Shown here piece by piece: positions 37,001-46,321 of a DNA stretch of 64,000 nucleotides. Numbering within the stretch: the stretch's first letter is position 1; every line of letters starts with the position of its first letter. The position numbers and the translations under genes were made by a program. Source of the DNA: Sulfitobacter sp. CW3 (lineage in GTDB: Bacteria > Pseudomonadota > Alphaproteobacteria > Rhodobacterales > Rhodobacteraceae); contig NZ_JAHXRL010000004.1 of assembly GCF_019392245.1 (NCBI RefSeq), positions 248,001-312,000 of the forward strand, read 5' to 3'. The notes under the pieces were generated by a model. That model was not told where the DNA came from, ran no database searches, and saw only the letters and a list, made by a program, of their open reading frames with translations.

Positions 37001-38140
37001 TTATGCGTTGATTTCGGACTCAAAAGCCCAAGCAAGCCACGGTAGCATCGCCCCGATATCCGAGGTTTCAACCGTGCCGCCGCACCAGATGCGCAGGCCG
37101 GGAGGGGCATCGCGGTAGGCACCAACGTCCAGTGCTACGTCTTCGTCGGCAAGGCGTTTTGCAACGGCCTTGGCGAATGCGGCACCGTCTGTAATGCGGT
37201 CATCTGTGAACTTGAGGCAGACAGATGTGTTGGACCGTGTCGCCGGATCGGTGGCAAGGAAATCGATCCAGTCATGGTCTTGCACAAACTTGGCAATTGC
37301 AGCGGTGTTGGCATCGGCGCGGCCGATCAACCCTTGCAGGCCACCAACGGATTTCGCCCAATCCAGCGCCAGCAAGTAATCTTCGACGCAAAGCATGGAA
37401 GGCGTGTTGATGGTTTCGCCCTTAAAGATGCCGTCGACCAGCTTGCCACCTTTGGTGAGGCGGAAAATCTTGGGCAGGGGCCATGCAGGTGTGTAGTTTT
37501 CCAACCGCTCAACAGCGCGCGGGCTGAGGATCAGCATGCCATGTGCCGCTTCGCCGCCCAGAACTTTCTGCCAGCTAAAGGTGGTCACATCCAGCTTGTC
37601 CCATGGCAGGTCCATGGCGAAGGCAGCGGATGTCGCATCACACAGGGTCAGGCCTTTGCGGTCTGAGGGAATCACGTCACCGGTGGGCATGCGCACGCCG
37701 GAGGTGGTGCCGTTCCAAGTAAAACAAACGTCGTTGTCATAGTTGAGCGACGCCATATCCACGATCTGACCGTAATCAGCGGTGTGGACGGTATGTTCGA
37801 TTTTGAGCTGTTTGACAGCATCGGTCACCCAGCCAGCGCCGAATGATTCCCACGCGACCATTTCAGCGGGGCGTTCGCCCAGCATGGTCCACATGGCCAT
37901 CTCGTAGGCACCAGTATCGGATGCGGGCACGATGCCGATTTTATAATCAGCAGGTACGCCCAGAATTTCACGGGTGGTTTCGATCGCGGCAAGCAGTTTT
38001 GCTTTGCCCGGTGCAGCGCGGTGGCTGCGGCCCAAAGGCGCGCTTGCAAGCTTGGTCAGATCATATGCGGGGGGTTTGGCGCACGGGCCAGAGGAAAAAC
38101 GCGGATTCATAGGCCGCGAGGTCGGTGTCGTAATAGCCAT
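37001..38140 (-). CDS. serC: Phosphoserine aminotransferase
   Basis: 379 residues. PLP enzyme converting 3-phosphohydroxypyruvate to phosphoserine. [37 protein letters not shown] and the PLP-lysine segment [16 protein letters not shown] match the alphaproteobacterial SerC subgroup. It leads the serC-serA unit; ATG 38140 has GAAAGGG as ribosome site, which lies beside a hairpin that could compete for it (see leader feature). Confidence 0.96.
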   Translation of the reverse strand: MAITTPTSRPMNPRFSSGPCAKPPAYDLTKLASAPLGRSHRAAPGKAKLLAAIETTREILGVPADYKIGIVPASDTGAYEMAMWTMLGERPAEMVAWESFGAGWVTDAVKQLKIEHTVHTADYGQIVDMASLNYDNDVCFTWNGTTSGVRMPTGDVIPSDRKGLTLCDATSAAFAMDLPWDKLDVTTFSWQKVLGGEAAHGMLILSPRAVERLENYTPAWPLPKIFRLTKGGKLVDGIFKGETINTPSMLCVEDYLLALDWAKSVGGLQGLIGRADANTAAIAKFVQDHDWIDFLATDPATRSNTSVCLKFTDDRITDGAAFAKAVAKRLADEDVALDVGAYRDAPPGLRIWCGGTVETSDIGAMLPWLAWAFESEINA

Positions 38141-38215
38141 TTAGCTACCCTTTCAGATAAGCGCCCTTCGTTGGGGAAGGGTGTCCCACCGCTGCATCTA
38201 GAGGTGCAGACGGTC
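38141..38215 (-). promoter_or_regulatory. Candidate serC leader RNA
   Basis: Reading the minus strand toward serC there are two stems: CTGCACC/GATGCAG-type (38192-38209) and CCCTTC/GAAGGG (38164-38181). The second stem's 3' arm GAAGGG is nearly identical to the ribosome site GAAAGGG (38148-38154), so the CCCTTC arm could pair with either, a plausible on/off switch. A conserved serC RNA motif upstream of serC in alphaproteobacteria has been described; I cannot verify a match to its consensus. Confidence 0.45.
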
Positions 38216-38296
38216 TGGCACAAGCCGGAAAGTATCGCTAGAACGCCGCTTGATTGCCTTTTTACGACAGCTCTGACGCGGATCGGAAACTCGACG

Positions 38297-39172
38297 ATGC
38301 ATAGTGTGACTTTGTTAACCTCCCCTGATCGACCACGACTGGACGCCGCATTGGTCGATAGTTTGCGTAACGCATGGGGGGGCGGTGATGCGGTTTGGCT
38401 GGCCCCGGACGAGGCGGCGAGTTTTGACATGATGCGCATGCCTGGAAATCGCTGGGATATCTGGGCCGAGTGTCAGGGGATGGGCGTTGATTTGATTATT
38501 GTGCCTGCAGAAGGGCGGCGCAAGAAAATGCTGCTGGCCGATATGGACAGCACGATGATCCAGCAAGAATGCATTGACGAGCTGGCCGATGAGGCGGGCG
38601 TTGGTGAGCGGGTCAAGGATATCACAGCGCGCGCCATGAACGGCGAGCTGGATTTCGAGGGCGCGCTGCGTGAACGCGTGGGGTTGCTTGCCGGGTTGGA
38701 CGAGACTGTCATCGGGCAGGTTCTGGCGCAGCGGATTACCTATATGCCGGGTGGCAAAACACTGTTGGCGACGATGAAGGCGAACGGGGCCTATGCGGCA
38801 CTGGTGTCAGGCGGATTTACAGCGTTCACAGCATCTGTGGCGCAGGCATTAGGTTTTGATGAAAACCGGGCGAATACGCTGTTGGTTGATGGTGGCAAGC
38901 TGACGGGGCATGTGCGCGACCCGATCTTGGGCAAGCAGGCCAAGGTGGATGCGCTGGAAGCGATCACGGCGCGGCTGGGTTTGGCTGAGGCCGATGTGCT
39001 GGCGGTTGGCGACGGTGCGAATGATCTGGGCATGTTGCACCGCGCTGGCATGGGCGTTGCCCTGCATGCCAAACCCGCTGTGGCTGCGGAATGCGATGTG
39101 CGGATCAACTTTGGCGATCTTACGGCGCTGTTATACGTGCAGGGCTATGCCAAAGACGAATTTATCGCATAG
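38297..39172 (+). CDS. serB: Phosphoserine phosphatase
   Basis: 291 residues of the HAD superfamily; last step of serine synthesis. Motif I is LLADMDSTMIQQE with nucleophile Asp82 and acid Asp84; motif II LVSGGFTAF; motif III with Lys in GKQAK and motif IV VGDGANDLGML. The first 70 residues form the regulatory N-terminal domain. The ATG at 38297 is chosen; a longer frame runs into the serC leader. Divergent from serC, so the pathway genes face apart from one 156-base control region. Confidence 0.96.
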   Translation: MHSVTLLTSPDRPRLDAALVDSLRNAWGGGDAVWLAPDEAASFDMMRMPGNRWDIWAECQGMGVDLIIVPAEGRRKKMLLADMDSTMIQQECIDELADEAGVGERVKDITARAMNGELDFEGALRERVGLLAGLDETVIGQVLAQRITYMPGGKTLLATMKANGAYAALVSGGFTAFTASVAQALGFDENRANTLLVDGGKLTGHVRDPILGKQAKVDALEAITARLGLAEADVLAVGDGANDLGMLHRAGMGVALHAKPAVAAECDVRINFGDLTALLYVQGYAKDEFIA

Positions 39173-39183
39173 TTGATGGGTGC

Positions 39184-39200
39184 ATGGGGCGCTGCCCCAT
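39184..39200. terminator. G/C hairpin after serB
   Basis: ATGGGGC and GCCCCAT pair perfectly around GCT, 12 bases past the serB stop, directly before repeat copy B. Confidence 0.45.
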
Positions 39201-39205
39201 ACCCC

Positions 39206-39226
39206 GGGATTTTAGACCATTTGGAA
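39206..39226 (+). repeat. Convergent-gap repeat, copy B
   Basis: GGGATTTTAGA followed by CCATTTGGAA, 15 bases from the stop of the convergent asparaginase gene. Same orientation and same hairpin context as copies A and C. Confidence 0.6.
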
Positions 39227-39241
39227 TGGGGCGCGCGTTTT

Positions 39242-40222
39242 TCAGGCGAATGTCGGCGCTGGTTTCAGGCTGCCTGTGATAATGTCACGCCGGTTTACGA
39301 TGGGGGCATTGCGGTATTTCAGCGCTTCGGGGTGGTTCGGGTCGAGGGCTCCGAGTTTCACCAGAATGGACGCGATTGCACAGGCGGCAGCGCGCGGGGT
39401 GCCGCAGGCTGCTTTGAGTGCGACGCCGATTTTTTGTTCGGGCAGGATCGCGATGAAGAACCCTTCGGCCCCTGTTTTGATTGCGACTTTTCCATCCATC
39501 GCGCGCATAAGATCCGTGCAAGACCGGGTTTCGCCGGCCACCAATTCCGGATGTAAGCGCATTGCTTGATGCAGGCGTGCCTCGGCTGAGCCATCAGGTG
39601 CGGCTGCGAAATGGGCCATCGCGCGGGCCATACCATGCAGGGTGGTTGAAAAGTTGGGCACGGAACATCCGTCGATCCCGTAGCCGAATGTGCTGCGGCC
39701 TGTGACCTCTTCGAACGCCTCGAGGCAGGCTTTTTGCACGGGGTGATCGGGTTTTTCGTAGTCCGCAGGGCCGCCCAAGTGTTTGTTCACGGTGAGAAAC
39801 CCGGCGTGTTTGCCAGAGCATTCGTGATGAATTTGGCACGGCTGTTCGTAGGCGCGGATCAGGGCGTCACGCGCATCGATATCGCCCGGAACCGCGGCCC
39901 CGCAGCGAAAATCGCTGTCAGACAGCCCCATCGTATCCAGCCATTTCCCGATAATTCCGGTGTGCAGGTCGGCCGCCTGATGTGAGGCGCAAGCAAGGGC
40001 AAGGTGTTGGGTGCCCAGCCCCATGGCATCTGCGGCACCAGAGCGGACAAGCGGCAATGCCTGGATCATCTTGGCCGAAGACCGCGGGAGAATAACCGTC
40101 TCGGGGTTTCCCCATGCGTGGAGGATTTCACCGCTGTCATCACACACAACCGCATGGCCTGAATGTACGCTTTCAAGGAAAGCACCGCGCCAAATCTCTG
40201 CAAAGGGGGCTGGTTGGGTCAT
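39242..40222 (-). CDS. Asparaginase family protein (L-asparaginase II type)
   Basis: 326 residues similar to the asparaginase II family of rhizobia (thermolabile AnsA type), not the E. coli fold. VHSGHAVVCDDSGEILHAWGNPE, LPRSSAKMIQALPLV, HHECSGKHAGFL and YGIDGCSVPNFSTTL are family hallmarks, with Ser/Lys and Cys residues of the active site visible. It would hydrolyse L-asparagine to aspartate and ammonia. ATG 40222 is preferred over an upstream start that adds 11 unconserved residues. Confidence 0.88.
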   Translation of the reverse strand: MTQPAPFAEIWRGAFLESVHSGHAVVCDDSGEILHAWGNPETVILPRSSAKMIQALPLVRSGAADAMGLGTQHLALACASHQAADLHTGIIGKWLDTMGLSDSDFRCGAAVPGDIDARDALIRAYEQPCQIHHECSGKHAGFLTVNKHLGGPADYEKPDHPVQKACLEAFEEVTGRSTFGYGIDGCSVPNFSTTLHGMARAMAHFAAAPDGSAEARLHQAMRLHPELVAGETRSCTDLMRAMDGKVAIKTGAEGFFIAILPEQKIGVALKAACGTPRAAACAIASILVKLGALDPNHPEALKYRNAPIVNRRDIITGSLKPAPTFA

Positions 40223-40396
40223 GTTTCGTCCTTTTCTTGGGCGAATTCCTGCCAATCAGGGTTTCGCAGGTCGCCTGTTTGGCGTTAATATGCTTGTTGT
40301 CGAGAGAAATACAGTTCCTTTAAAGAGCGCTTCCTGAAAGGCTGCCGATGGAGTTGGTAAAATGTTGAGGATCATGGCGGCTGGAGGCCTAGGTAA

Positions 40397-40927
40397 ATGA
40401 TGAAATTGAGAACAATTGGCTTTGCCGTGGCTCTGACAGGGTTCGCTGCTGGTAGCGCGTTGGCGCAGTCGCAAAGCACAAATCGTGTCGCCGCGGAAAC
40501 CGATTGGAGCGTGTTCGTCGAAGACAATCCAACCGAATGCTGGGGTGTTTCAACGCCCAAGGAAATGGTGAACTCGCGCGATGGGCGGGTTGTTGCTGTG
40601 AACCGTGGGCAGACGCTGTTGATGGTATTTTACCGTCCAAGCGCAGGGGCCAAGGGGCAGGTTGCGTTTACGGGCGGGTACCCGTTCGCATCTGGATCTA
40701 CCGTGAACATGGATATCAGCGGCACCACGTTCGAGCTGTTTACCGACGGCGAGTGGGCATGGCCTGCGACCGCAGAGGATGACACGAAAATCATCACAGC
40801 GATGAAACGCGGCGCGGATGCGGTTATGACCGGGCGTTCCGGTCGCGGTACGCAAACCAAAGATACATTTTCGCTGCTTGGCTTTACGGCGGCAGTAGAA
40901 GACGCGGCTAAGCGTTGCGGCGGCTAA
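40397..40927 (+). CDS. Invasion-associated locus B (IalB) family periplasmic protein
   Basis: 176 residues. Signal peptide with cleavage near ALA-QSQ (after about 23). The mature part carries TDWSVFVEDNPTECWGVS, YRPSAGAKGQVAFTGGYPF and a terminal Cys (KRCGG), which may pair with the Cys of TECWG. The family is named from Bartonella but is common in free-living alphaproteobacteria; no virulence role should be inferred. Followed by a good terminator. Confidence 0.85.
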   Translation: MMKLRTIGFAVALTGFAAGSALAQSQSTNRVAAETDWSVFVEDNPTECWGVSTPKEMVNSRDGRVVAVNRGQTLLMVFYRPSAGAKGQVAFTGGYPFASGSTVNMDISGTTFELFTDGEWAWPATAEDDTKIITAMKRGADAVMTGRSGRGTQTKDTFSLLGFTAAVEDAAKRCGG

Positions 40928-40944
40928 GACCTTAGACAATTTTT

Positions 40945-40976
40945 AAAGGGGCCTCGCGGGTTGGCGGGGCCTTTTC
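40945..40976 (+). terminator. Rho-independent terminator of the IalB-family gene
   Basis: AAAGG and GGCCTCGC pair with GCGGGGCC plus CTTTT around GGGTTG; a T-run follows on the plus strand. Confidence 0.75.
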
Positions 40977-41099
40977 ACGTTTTGGGGGCTAAAACGGCAC
41001 GTCGTGCTTGGCCCGAGTTTACCGGAACGATGCCTTTCCTTTTGATCTGGGCGCGAATGCCTATATAGAGCGCTGAAACACACATCCCGGAGAATCCCC

Positions 41100-42275
41100 A
41101 TGTCTGCGACCGCGCCGATCACCCAAGATGTTATGACCATTCCGCGCAAGTTGCCGGAGGGGCCGATTAACGTTGTCGGTTTGACGCGCGACGCGATGCG
41201 CGAGGTTCTGATTGCCCATGGTATGCCGGAAAAGCAGGCCAAGATGCGGGTCGGCCAGATTTGGCAGTGGATCTATCAATGGGGTACGCGTGATTTTGCG
41301 GACATGACCAATCTGTCCAAGGCCTTTCGCGCTGAGCTGGCTGAGAAATTCGTGATCGCCGTGCCAGAGGTGGTGACCAAGCAGGTGTCAGAAGATGGCA
41401 CACGCAAGTATCTGGTCCGCATTGCAGGCGGGCACGAGGTTGAGGTGGTTTATATTCCCGAAGAAGGGCGCGGCACATTGTGTGTCAGCTCTCAGGTTGG
41501 GTGCACGTTGACCTGTTCGTTCTGCCACACCGGCACACAGAAACTGGTGCGCAACCTGACCGCGGCCGAAATTATTGGTCAGGTGATGGTCGCGCGGGAT
41601 GATCTGGGCGAATGGCCTGTTCCCGGTACGATTACTGATGCGCCACGGTTGTTGTCGAATATTGTTCTGATGGGCATGGGCGAACCACTGTATAACTTTG
41701 AGAATGTGCGCGATGCGATGAAAATCGCGATGGACCCAGAAGGCATCCAGCTGTCGCGCCGCCGCATTACCTTGTCGACGTCAGGTGTGGTGCCCGAAAT
41801 CGCCCGCACAGCGCAGGAAATCGGCTGTCAGCTGGCCATCTCGTTCCACGCGACCACGGACGAAGTGCGCGACAAGTTGGTGCCGATCAACAAACGTTGG
41901 AACATTGCCGAATTGGTCGAGGCACTGCGCGCCTATCCAAAGGTCAGCAATTCCGAGCGGATCACCTTTGAATATGTGATGCTGGACGGGGTGAACGACA
42001 GTGACGCTGATGCGCATCGTCTGATCGAATTGATCCGTGGGATACCGGCCAAGATCAACCTGATCCCGTTCAACGAATGGCCCGGTGCGCCTTATAAACG
42101 ATCGTCGAACAACCGTATTCGTGCGTTCTCCGAGATCGTCTATAAGGCAGGCTATGCGTCGCCCGTTCGTAAACCACGGGGTGAAGACATCATGGCGGCA
42201 TGCGGGCAGTTGAAATCAGCGACCGAACGGGCGCGCAAATCGCGCAAGCAGATCGAGGCAGACGCAGGTTTGTAA
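41100..42275 (+). CDS. rlmN: 23S rRNA (adenine-2503-C2) / tRNA-A37 methyltransferase
   Basis: 391 residues, radical-SAM enzyme. The CxxxCxxC cluster is Cys135, Cys139 and Cys142 in [12 protein letters not shown]. The substrate-crosslinking Cys368 lies in MAACGQL near the end, as in E. coli RlmN. N-terminal helical accessory domain contains [16 protein letters not shown]. It methylates A2503 of 23S rRNA and A37 in some tRNAs. Monocistronic. Confidence 0.97.
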   Translation: MSATAPITQDVMTIPRKLPEGPINVVGLTRDAMREVLIAHGMPEKQAKMRVGQIWQWIYQWGTRDFADMTNLSKAFRAELAEKFVIAVPEVVTKQVSEDGTRKYLVRIAGGHEVEVVYIPEEGRGTLCVSSQVGCTLTCSFCHTGTQKLVRNLTAAEIIGQVMVARDDLGEWPVPGTITDAPRLLSNIVLMGMGEPLYNFENVRDAMKIAMDPEGIQLSRRRITLSTSGVVPEIARTAQEIGCQLAISFHATTDEVRDKLVPINKRWNIAELVEALRAYPKVSNSERITFEYVMLDGVNDSDADAHRLIELIRGIPAKINLIPFNEWPGAPYKRSSNNRIRAFSEIVYKAGYASPVRKPRGEDIMAACGQLKSATERARKSRKQIEADAGL

Positions 42276-42462
42276 GCTTGAAACCCGATCAAGTGCTGAT
42301 GATGATCTGCTAATGACGCGGCGAAAGTTAACTAAATTCAGCGATATTAAATGTAGGTGCCGATGCTGTTGACCGTGCATTGCGCCCCCATCGTTTAGCA
42401 GACGTTAAAACATCGTCCCAAAGATAATGCTTCCATCAACCTCACAATTGGGAGCATTAAAA

Positions 42463-42675
42463 ATGGCTATCATCATCCAAAATGACGCCTTCATCACTGC
42501 CGAAGTGATGGATCTGATCATCCGTGAACGCGAGCGCGCGTTGTCTTTTCGCGAATGGAAGCATCGGTTGGCCGGGTTTGGCTACAGCGTACGTGATACG
42601 GAAAACGGTCATATCCTTGAGACCCTTCCGCATCACGTAAAAGTATGTACGTTGCCTGCCGAGCTGTGCGCCTGA
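42463..42675 (+). CDS. Hypothetical small protein (70 aa)
   Basis: 70 residues, start at ATG 42463 nine bases after GGGAG; a longer ATG at 42427 has no ribosome site. Sequence has an acidic helix (VMDLIIRERERALSFREWKHRLAGFGY) then a short strand-rich end with two Cys (VCTLPAELC). No recognised family, no membrane segment. Codon use looks like its neighbours. Convergent with the LOG gene 24 bases away. Likely a real small gene, function unknown. Confidence 0.6.
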   Translation: MAIIIQNDAFITAEVMDLIIRERERALSFREWKHRLAGFGYSVRDTENGHILETLPHHVKVCTLPAELCA

Positions 42676-42699
42676 TTGACAGGTCGCAGCCTTGGGGGA

Positions 42700-43542
42700 C
42701 TACCTGCCGGGCAAAGCATCCCGTGCTGGTGCGGTTTCCCAATTATCAATCACGTGCATCGCTTCGTCAGCAGATTCAACAAACCTGAATAGGTCGAGAT
42801 CCTCGGCTGAGATGGTGCCGGCGTCGGCCAGTGCATCCCAGTTTATGATCTTTTCCCAGAAGGCGCGCCCGAATAGCAAAAACGGCACCCGCGACATGCG
42901 GCCGGTTTGAATAAGGGTCAACGCCTCGAATGTTTCATCCATGGTGCCAAAGCCCCCTGGAAAAACGCAAATCGCACGCGCCCGCATTAGGAAATGCATT
43001 TTGCGGATCGCGAAGTAGTGAAAGTTAAAACACAGCTCTGGCGTGACATAAGCGTTTGGGGCCTGTTCAAACGGAAGCACGATGTTCAATCCGATGGACC
43101 GCCCGCCCGCGTCAACGGCCCCGTGATTGCCTGCCTCCATCACGCCGGGGCCACCGCCCGTCACGATGACATTTTCGCAACCATTTGTTTCCAGTGATTT
43201 CAGCGTCATCAGGCGCGCAAATTCACGTGCTTCCTCGTAGAAATGCGATAGATCGGCCAGTGTTTTGGTCCGCGCCTTGTCTTTGTCGGCTGGTTTTGGA
43301 ATGCGTGCGCCACCGAACAGCACAATCGTTGATGTGATGCCGTGGGCGTCCAGCCCCATCTCGGGCTTAAGCAGTTCCAGCTGCAATCTGACCGGACGCA
43401 AAGCATCGCGGCCCATGAATTCCTGGTCGGTAAATGCCAGTCGATAGGCGGGCGCACGGGTTTGCGGCGTATCTGGGACTTCCTTGGCTTTGGCGCTGTC
43501 GGCGACAGCGTCGCGCAAAGGGTGGCGTATGTCTTCGGTCAT
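42700..43542 (-). CDS. LOG family protein (cytokinin riboside 5'-phosphohydrolase-like)
   Basis: 280 residues. The Rossmann-type TIGR00730/LOG fold with VTGGGPGVMEAGNHGA and PGGFGTMDETFE, the latter being the nucleotide-binding signature of nucleoside monophosphate phosphoribohydrolases. Often misnamed lysine decarboxylase. Residues 1-75 are an extra N-terminal segment compared with plant LOG. Start 43542 follows GGAG. Divergent to dapD. Likely hydrolyses purine nucleotide base bonds; physiological role in bacteria uncertain. Confidence 0.88.
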   Translation of the reverse strand: MTEDIRHPLRDAVADSAKAKEVPDTPQTRAPAYRLAFTDQEFMGRDALRPVRLQLELLKPEMGLDAHGITSTIVLFGGARIPKPADKDKARTKTLADLSHFYEEAREFARLMTLKSLETNGCENVIVTGGGPGVMEAGNHGAVDAGGRSIGLNIVLPFEQAPNAYVTPELCFNFHYFAIRKMHFLMRARAICVFPGGFGTMDETFEALTLIQTGRMSRVPFLLFGRAFWEKIINWDALADAGTISAEDLDLFRFVESADEAMHVIDNWETAPARDALPGR

Positions 43543-43682
43543 CAAATTCTCCGGTCTGATCGTTGTCGCTAACATGCCTGCGTTCAGTGCAAATGACCAC
43601 GCCAGCCGTTATGATTGCGTGAACAACGTGACGGGGGTATAGCCATGCCCAACACCTGATCCCATATTCCGGAGCTTACCCT

Positions 43683-44510
43683 ATGTCTAACGCCCAACTT
43701 GAAACTGCAATCGAAGCTGCGTGGGATGCCCGCGACACCATTACGTCCGCCACCACAGGCGAACAGCGCGACGCGATCGAATCCACATTGGCCGCGCTGG
43801 ACAGCGGCAAACTGCGCGTCGCTGAAAAGCAGGAAAACGGCGATTGGCATGTGAACCAGTGGGCGAAAAAGGCCGTTTTGCTGGGCTTTCGCATCAAAGA
43901 CATGGAGCATCAGTCGGGCGGCCCACAAGGCGCAGGCTGGTGGGATAAGGTCGATAGCAAATTCAAAGGCTGGGGCGATGACGAATGGAAAACCGCCGGT
44001 TTCCGCGCCGTTCCAAACTGCGTTGTGCGCAAATCGGCCTATATCGCGCCGGGCGTTGTGTTGATGCCATCCTTTGTGAACATTGGCGCTTATGTCGACA
44101 GTGGCACGATGGTTGATACCTGGGCCACGGTTGGATCCTGTGCCCAGATCGGTAAAAACGTCCACCTGTCCGGCGGTGTTGGTATCGGCGGCGTGCTGGA
44201 ACCCATGCAGGCTGGCCCGACAATCATCGAAGACAACTGCTTTATCGGGGCGCGCTCCGAAGTGGTTGAAGGTTGCATCGTGCGCGAAGGGTCTGTGCTG
44301 GGCATGGGCGTGTTCATCGGTCAGTCCACCAAAATTCTTGACCGTGACACCGGCGAAGTCATGTATGGTGAAGTGCCAGCCGGTTCGGTCGTCGTCGCGG
44401 GTTCCATGCCTTCGAAAAACGGCGTGAACTTGTACTGCGCCGTGATCGTTAAGCGCGTGGACGAAAAGACCCGTTCAAAAACGTCGATCAACGAACTGTT
44501 GCGCGACTAA
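43683..44510 (+). CDS. dapD: 2,3,4,5-tetrahydropyridine-2,6-dicarboxylate N-succinyltransferase
   Basis: 275 residues, trimeric left-handed beta-helix enzyme of the succinylase lysine/DAP pathway. [31 protein letters not shown] and the hexapeptide region with [29 protein letters not shown] are diagnostic. It feeds DapE, encoded about 2.2 kb downstream on the same strand. A strong 12-base hairpin follows the stop. Confidence 0.97.
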   Translation: MSNAQLETAIEAAWDARDTITSATTGEQRDAIESTLAALDSGKLRVAEKQENGDWHVNQWAKKAVLLGFRIKDMEHQSGGPQGAGWWDKVDSKFKGWGDDEWKTAGFRAVPNCVVRKSAYIAPGVVLMPSFVNIGAYVDSGTMVDTWATVGSCAQIGKNVHLSGGVGIGGVLEPMQAGPTIIEDNCFIGARSEVVEGCIVREGSVLGMGVFIGQSTKILDRDTGEVMYGEVPAGSVVVAGSMPSKNGVNLYCAVIVKRVDEKTRSKTSINELLRD

Positions 44511-44527
44511 AACGGAACGAAACAATA

Positions 44528-44552
44528 CCTTTGGCGATTGAATCGCCAAAGG
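44528..44552. terminator. Perfect 12-base hairpin after dapD
   Basis: CCTTTGGCGATT and AATCGCCAAAGG flank a single G. It lies 17 bases past the dapD stop; no U-tract, so it may also stabilise the dapD message. Confidence 0.5.
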
Positions 44553-44574
44553 CATCAGAAAAGGGAAAGCAGTT

Positions 44575-44826
44575 ATGGGTTTGGGATTTATCGGCTCTAT
44601 CTTTGTCGGCGGCATGGCAGGCTGGATTGCCAGCATGATCATGAAGGCGAACACCGGAATACTGACTAACATCGGTTTGGGCATCGTCGGTGCCGTGGTG
44701 CTGAACTTTATTCTTGGCTTGCTTGATATCTATGCCGCTGATGCATGGTTGACCCAGCTTTTCGTTGGTTTGGTCGGTGCATGTTTGGTGATTTGGAGCT
44801 GGCGCGCCCTGCGCGGACGCAGCTGA
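44575..44826 (+). CDS. GlsB/YeaQ/YmgE family stress-response membrane protein
   Basis: 83 residues with three short helices: FIGSIFVGGMAGWIASMIM, TNIGLGIVGAVVLNFILGLL and WLTQLFVGLVGACLVIWSW. The Gly-rich GSIFVGGMAGW opening is the transglycosylase-associated/YeaQ signature. Small inner-membrane protein linked with stress and stationary phase in other bacteria; exact role unknown. ATG after AAGGG. Followed by a hairpin ending in T5. Confidence 0.88.
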   Translation: MGLGFIGSIFVGGMAGWIASMIMKANTGILTNIGLGIVGAVVLNFILGLLDIYAADAWLTQLFVGLVGACLVIWSWRALRGRS

Positions 44827-44853
44827 CCCTTTTCAGACAGGTCAGAACACGCT

Positions 44854-44887
44854 AGGGCTGCCACATCTTTATGCGGTGGCCCTTTTT
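44854..44887 (+). terminator. Imperfect hairpin with T-run after the YeaQ-type gene
   Basis: AGGGC(TG)CCAC and GTGGCCCT pair with a small bulge, followed by TTTTT. The T-run abuts the ATG at 44888 of the next gene, so it may instead shape that gene's leader. Confidence 0.5.
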
Positions 44888-45226
44888 ATGTCTGACCAGA
44901 AAAAAACCAAGAAACCATCACGTCAGCAAGTCTATACCTTGCTGGTCGAGATCGGGCGCAAAGACGGTGACGGGTTGCCAGACAAGGCAACTGGTGCCGC
45001 ATTGATGTGCTTTGCCTCTGGTATCGACGAGGCCGAAGCCGTGCGTGAAACAGTGGCGATCCTAAAGCAGGCGGACACCAACCCGCTGGATGTGACCGGA
45101 TACGGCACATTGGCTGAACGCGAGGCCGAAGGTCACGAGATCGACGAAGAAGAGCGCGCCTTGATGGCACGGGCTTTGGACGAAAATTCGGTCATTATTG
45201 CGCAGATGACACCGTTTTTCGACTGA
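44888..45226 (+). CDS. Conserved hypothetical protein (112 aa)
   Basis: 112 soluble residues, start ATG 44888 (SDQKKTKKPSRQQVYTLLVEIGRKDGDGLPD). Mostly helical with a charged C-terminal half (EREAEGHEIDEEERALMARALDEN). No known domain or signal peptide. Its position between dapD and dapE is typical of Rhodobacterales as I recall. The stop TGA abuts the convergent Hint gene stop so that the two form TGATCA. Confidence 0.7.
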   Translation: MSDQKKTKKPSRQQVYTLLVEIGRKDGDGLPDKATGAALMCFASGIDEAEAVRETVAILKQADTNPLDVTGYGTLAEREAEGHEIDEEERALMARALDENSVIIAQMTPFFD

Positions 45227-46321
45227 TCAGGCTGCGCGGCGACTGGCCAAGGTGATCGCTTCAAACCGTTTCAATACAGTATGGGCAGGCTGGCCATGTT
45301 CGGGCAGCAGGCTCCGGTCAAAGCCGGCCAGAACGCTGTTGGCCATCTGATCGGGCTGGCGGCGCAGGCGTCCGATATACAGGCTTTCTGCGGGTGTGCC
45401 GGCGGCGATCATTGTCTCATGAGACGGCAGTAAAATCTGCGCATAGGTAATCGTCGGCCCGCAGGTTTCTCGCATGGCGGCGAACCCGTTGACCAGATGG
45501 CGCGCTGGGATCAGCACAGCCTCTTTGCTAAACAGATATTCGACCTCGGGCCCATCAATGACCAACCGTTGATCAGGGGCGACAATGATATCCTGTTGCA
45601 GCCCGAAATAGGGCGCGCGCAACCGGATCGGCGCGAAACTGCCGCAGGCTGGCACGGTTCTAAAGACGGTTTCCAACACAGGCACAACGCCAGACCCCTG
45701 CGTGGTGACAGTGTCGCCGCGTTTGAGGGTGGATAGCGGTTTGAACCCCCACGGCGTGGCAAGCGGCGTCGACGGCAAAAGCGACGGCATGGGGCCAATG
45801 GGTTCAATCTGGTCGGAAACTGCCGCAAAGATCACGTCGGATGCAATTTCCTGATCACCGCGACCCAATATCATATTGCGCAGGTCATCGACCAAGATCG
45901 GTTTGGGGTTGGGAACGGCAACCGTCGCGATGCGGTTGTTTTCAGGGTCCTCCATCGCAAGGCGTCCCCATTTCGCGGTGCTGTCCCATGAATAGGTCAT
46001 GCGCATAACATCGTTACGGCCGCTGTCTTTGTGTTGGATCGCGGCATGGGCGATGTCATCGCCCTGCACCTGAACCAAGGCGACGCCGCCACCTGGAATG
46101 GCCTGAAATGTCAGGCTGCGCAGCCATGGAAAGGTTGATTTATACCCAAGCAACAGCTTTGGTTTGCCATCGGGGGCTTGCCGAGTTTCGAACATGATAC
46201 TGCCGCGCGTGAGCAGGTCGTCTTGGCTGGTGCCGCAAACAGGGGCGTCACGTTTGTCGGTTCCCAGACCTAACGGCGAAAACCGCCGATCCTCGTTATG
46301 TGCCAGTGCAATCCACGTCAT
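45227..46321 (-). CDS. Hint-domain protein without the splicing nucleophile
   Basis: 364 residues. A Hint_2-type region occupies about 180-310 (LATPWGFKPLSTLKRGDTVTT, VLETVFRTVPACG, DIIVAPDQRLVIDG, LVNGFAAM). The residue where Hint/intein domains carry the initial Cys (C-F-T-x-G-T) is here within SLLPSTPLAT, with no Cys, so self-splicing is unlikely. The first 170 residues are unassigned, with a galectin-like strand pattern. Such proteins in Roseobacters are often secreted or surface proteins; no signal peptide is seen. Function unknown. Confidence 0.75.
   Translation of the reverse strand: MTWIALAHNEDRRFSPLGLGTDKRDAPVCGTSQDDLLTRGSIMFETRQAPDGKPKLLLGYKSTFPWLRSLTFQAIPGGGVALVQVQGDDIAHAAIQHKDSGRNDVMRMTYSWDSTAKWGRLAMEDPENNRIATVAVPNPKPILVDDLRNMILGRGDQEIASDVIFAAVSDQIEPIGPMPSLLPSTPLATPWGFKPLSTLKRGDTVTTQGSGVVPVLETVFRTVPACGSFAPIRLRAPYFGLQQDIIVAPDQRLVIDGPEVEYLFSKEAVLIPARHLVNGFAAMRETCGPTITYAQILLPSHETMIAAGTPAESLYIGRLRRQPDQMANSVLAGFDRSLLPEHGQPAHTVLKRFEAITLASRRAA

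Noticed and set aside
40397-40927. Virulence factor, from the invasion-associated name
   Set aside because: The family is widespread in non-pathogenic marine alphaproteobacteria and nothing around it suggests virulence.
45227-46321. Active intein
   Set aside because: No Cys at the splice start and no C-terminal His-Asn plus nucleophile motif seen.
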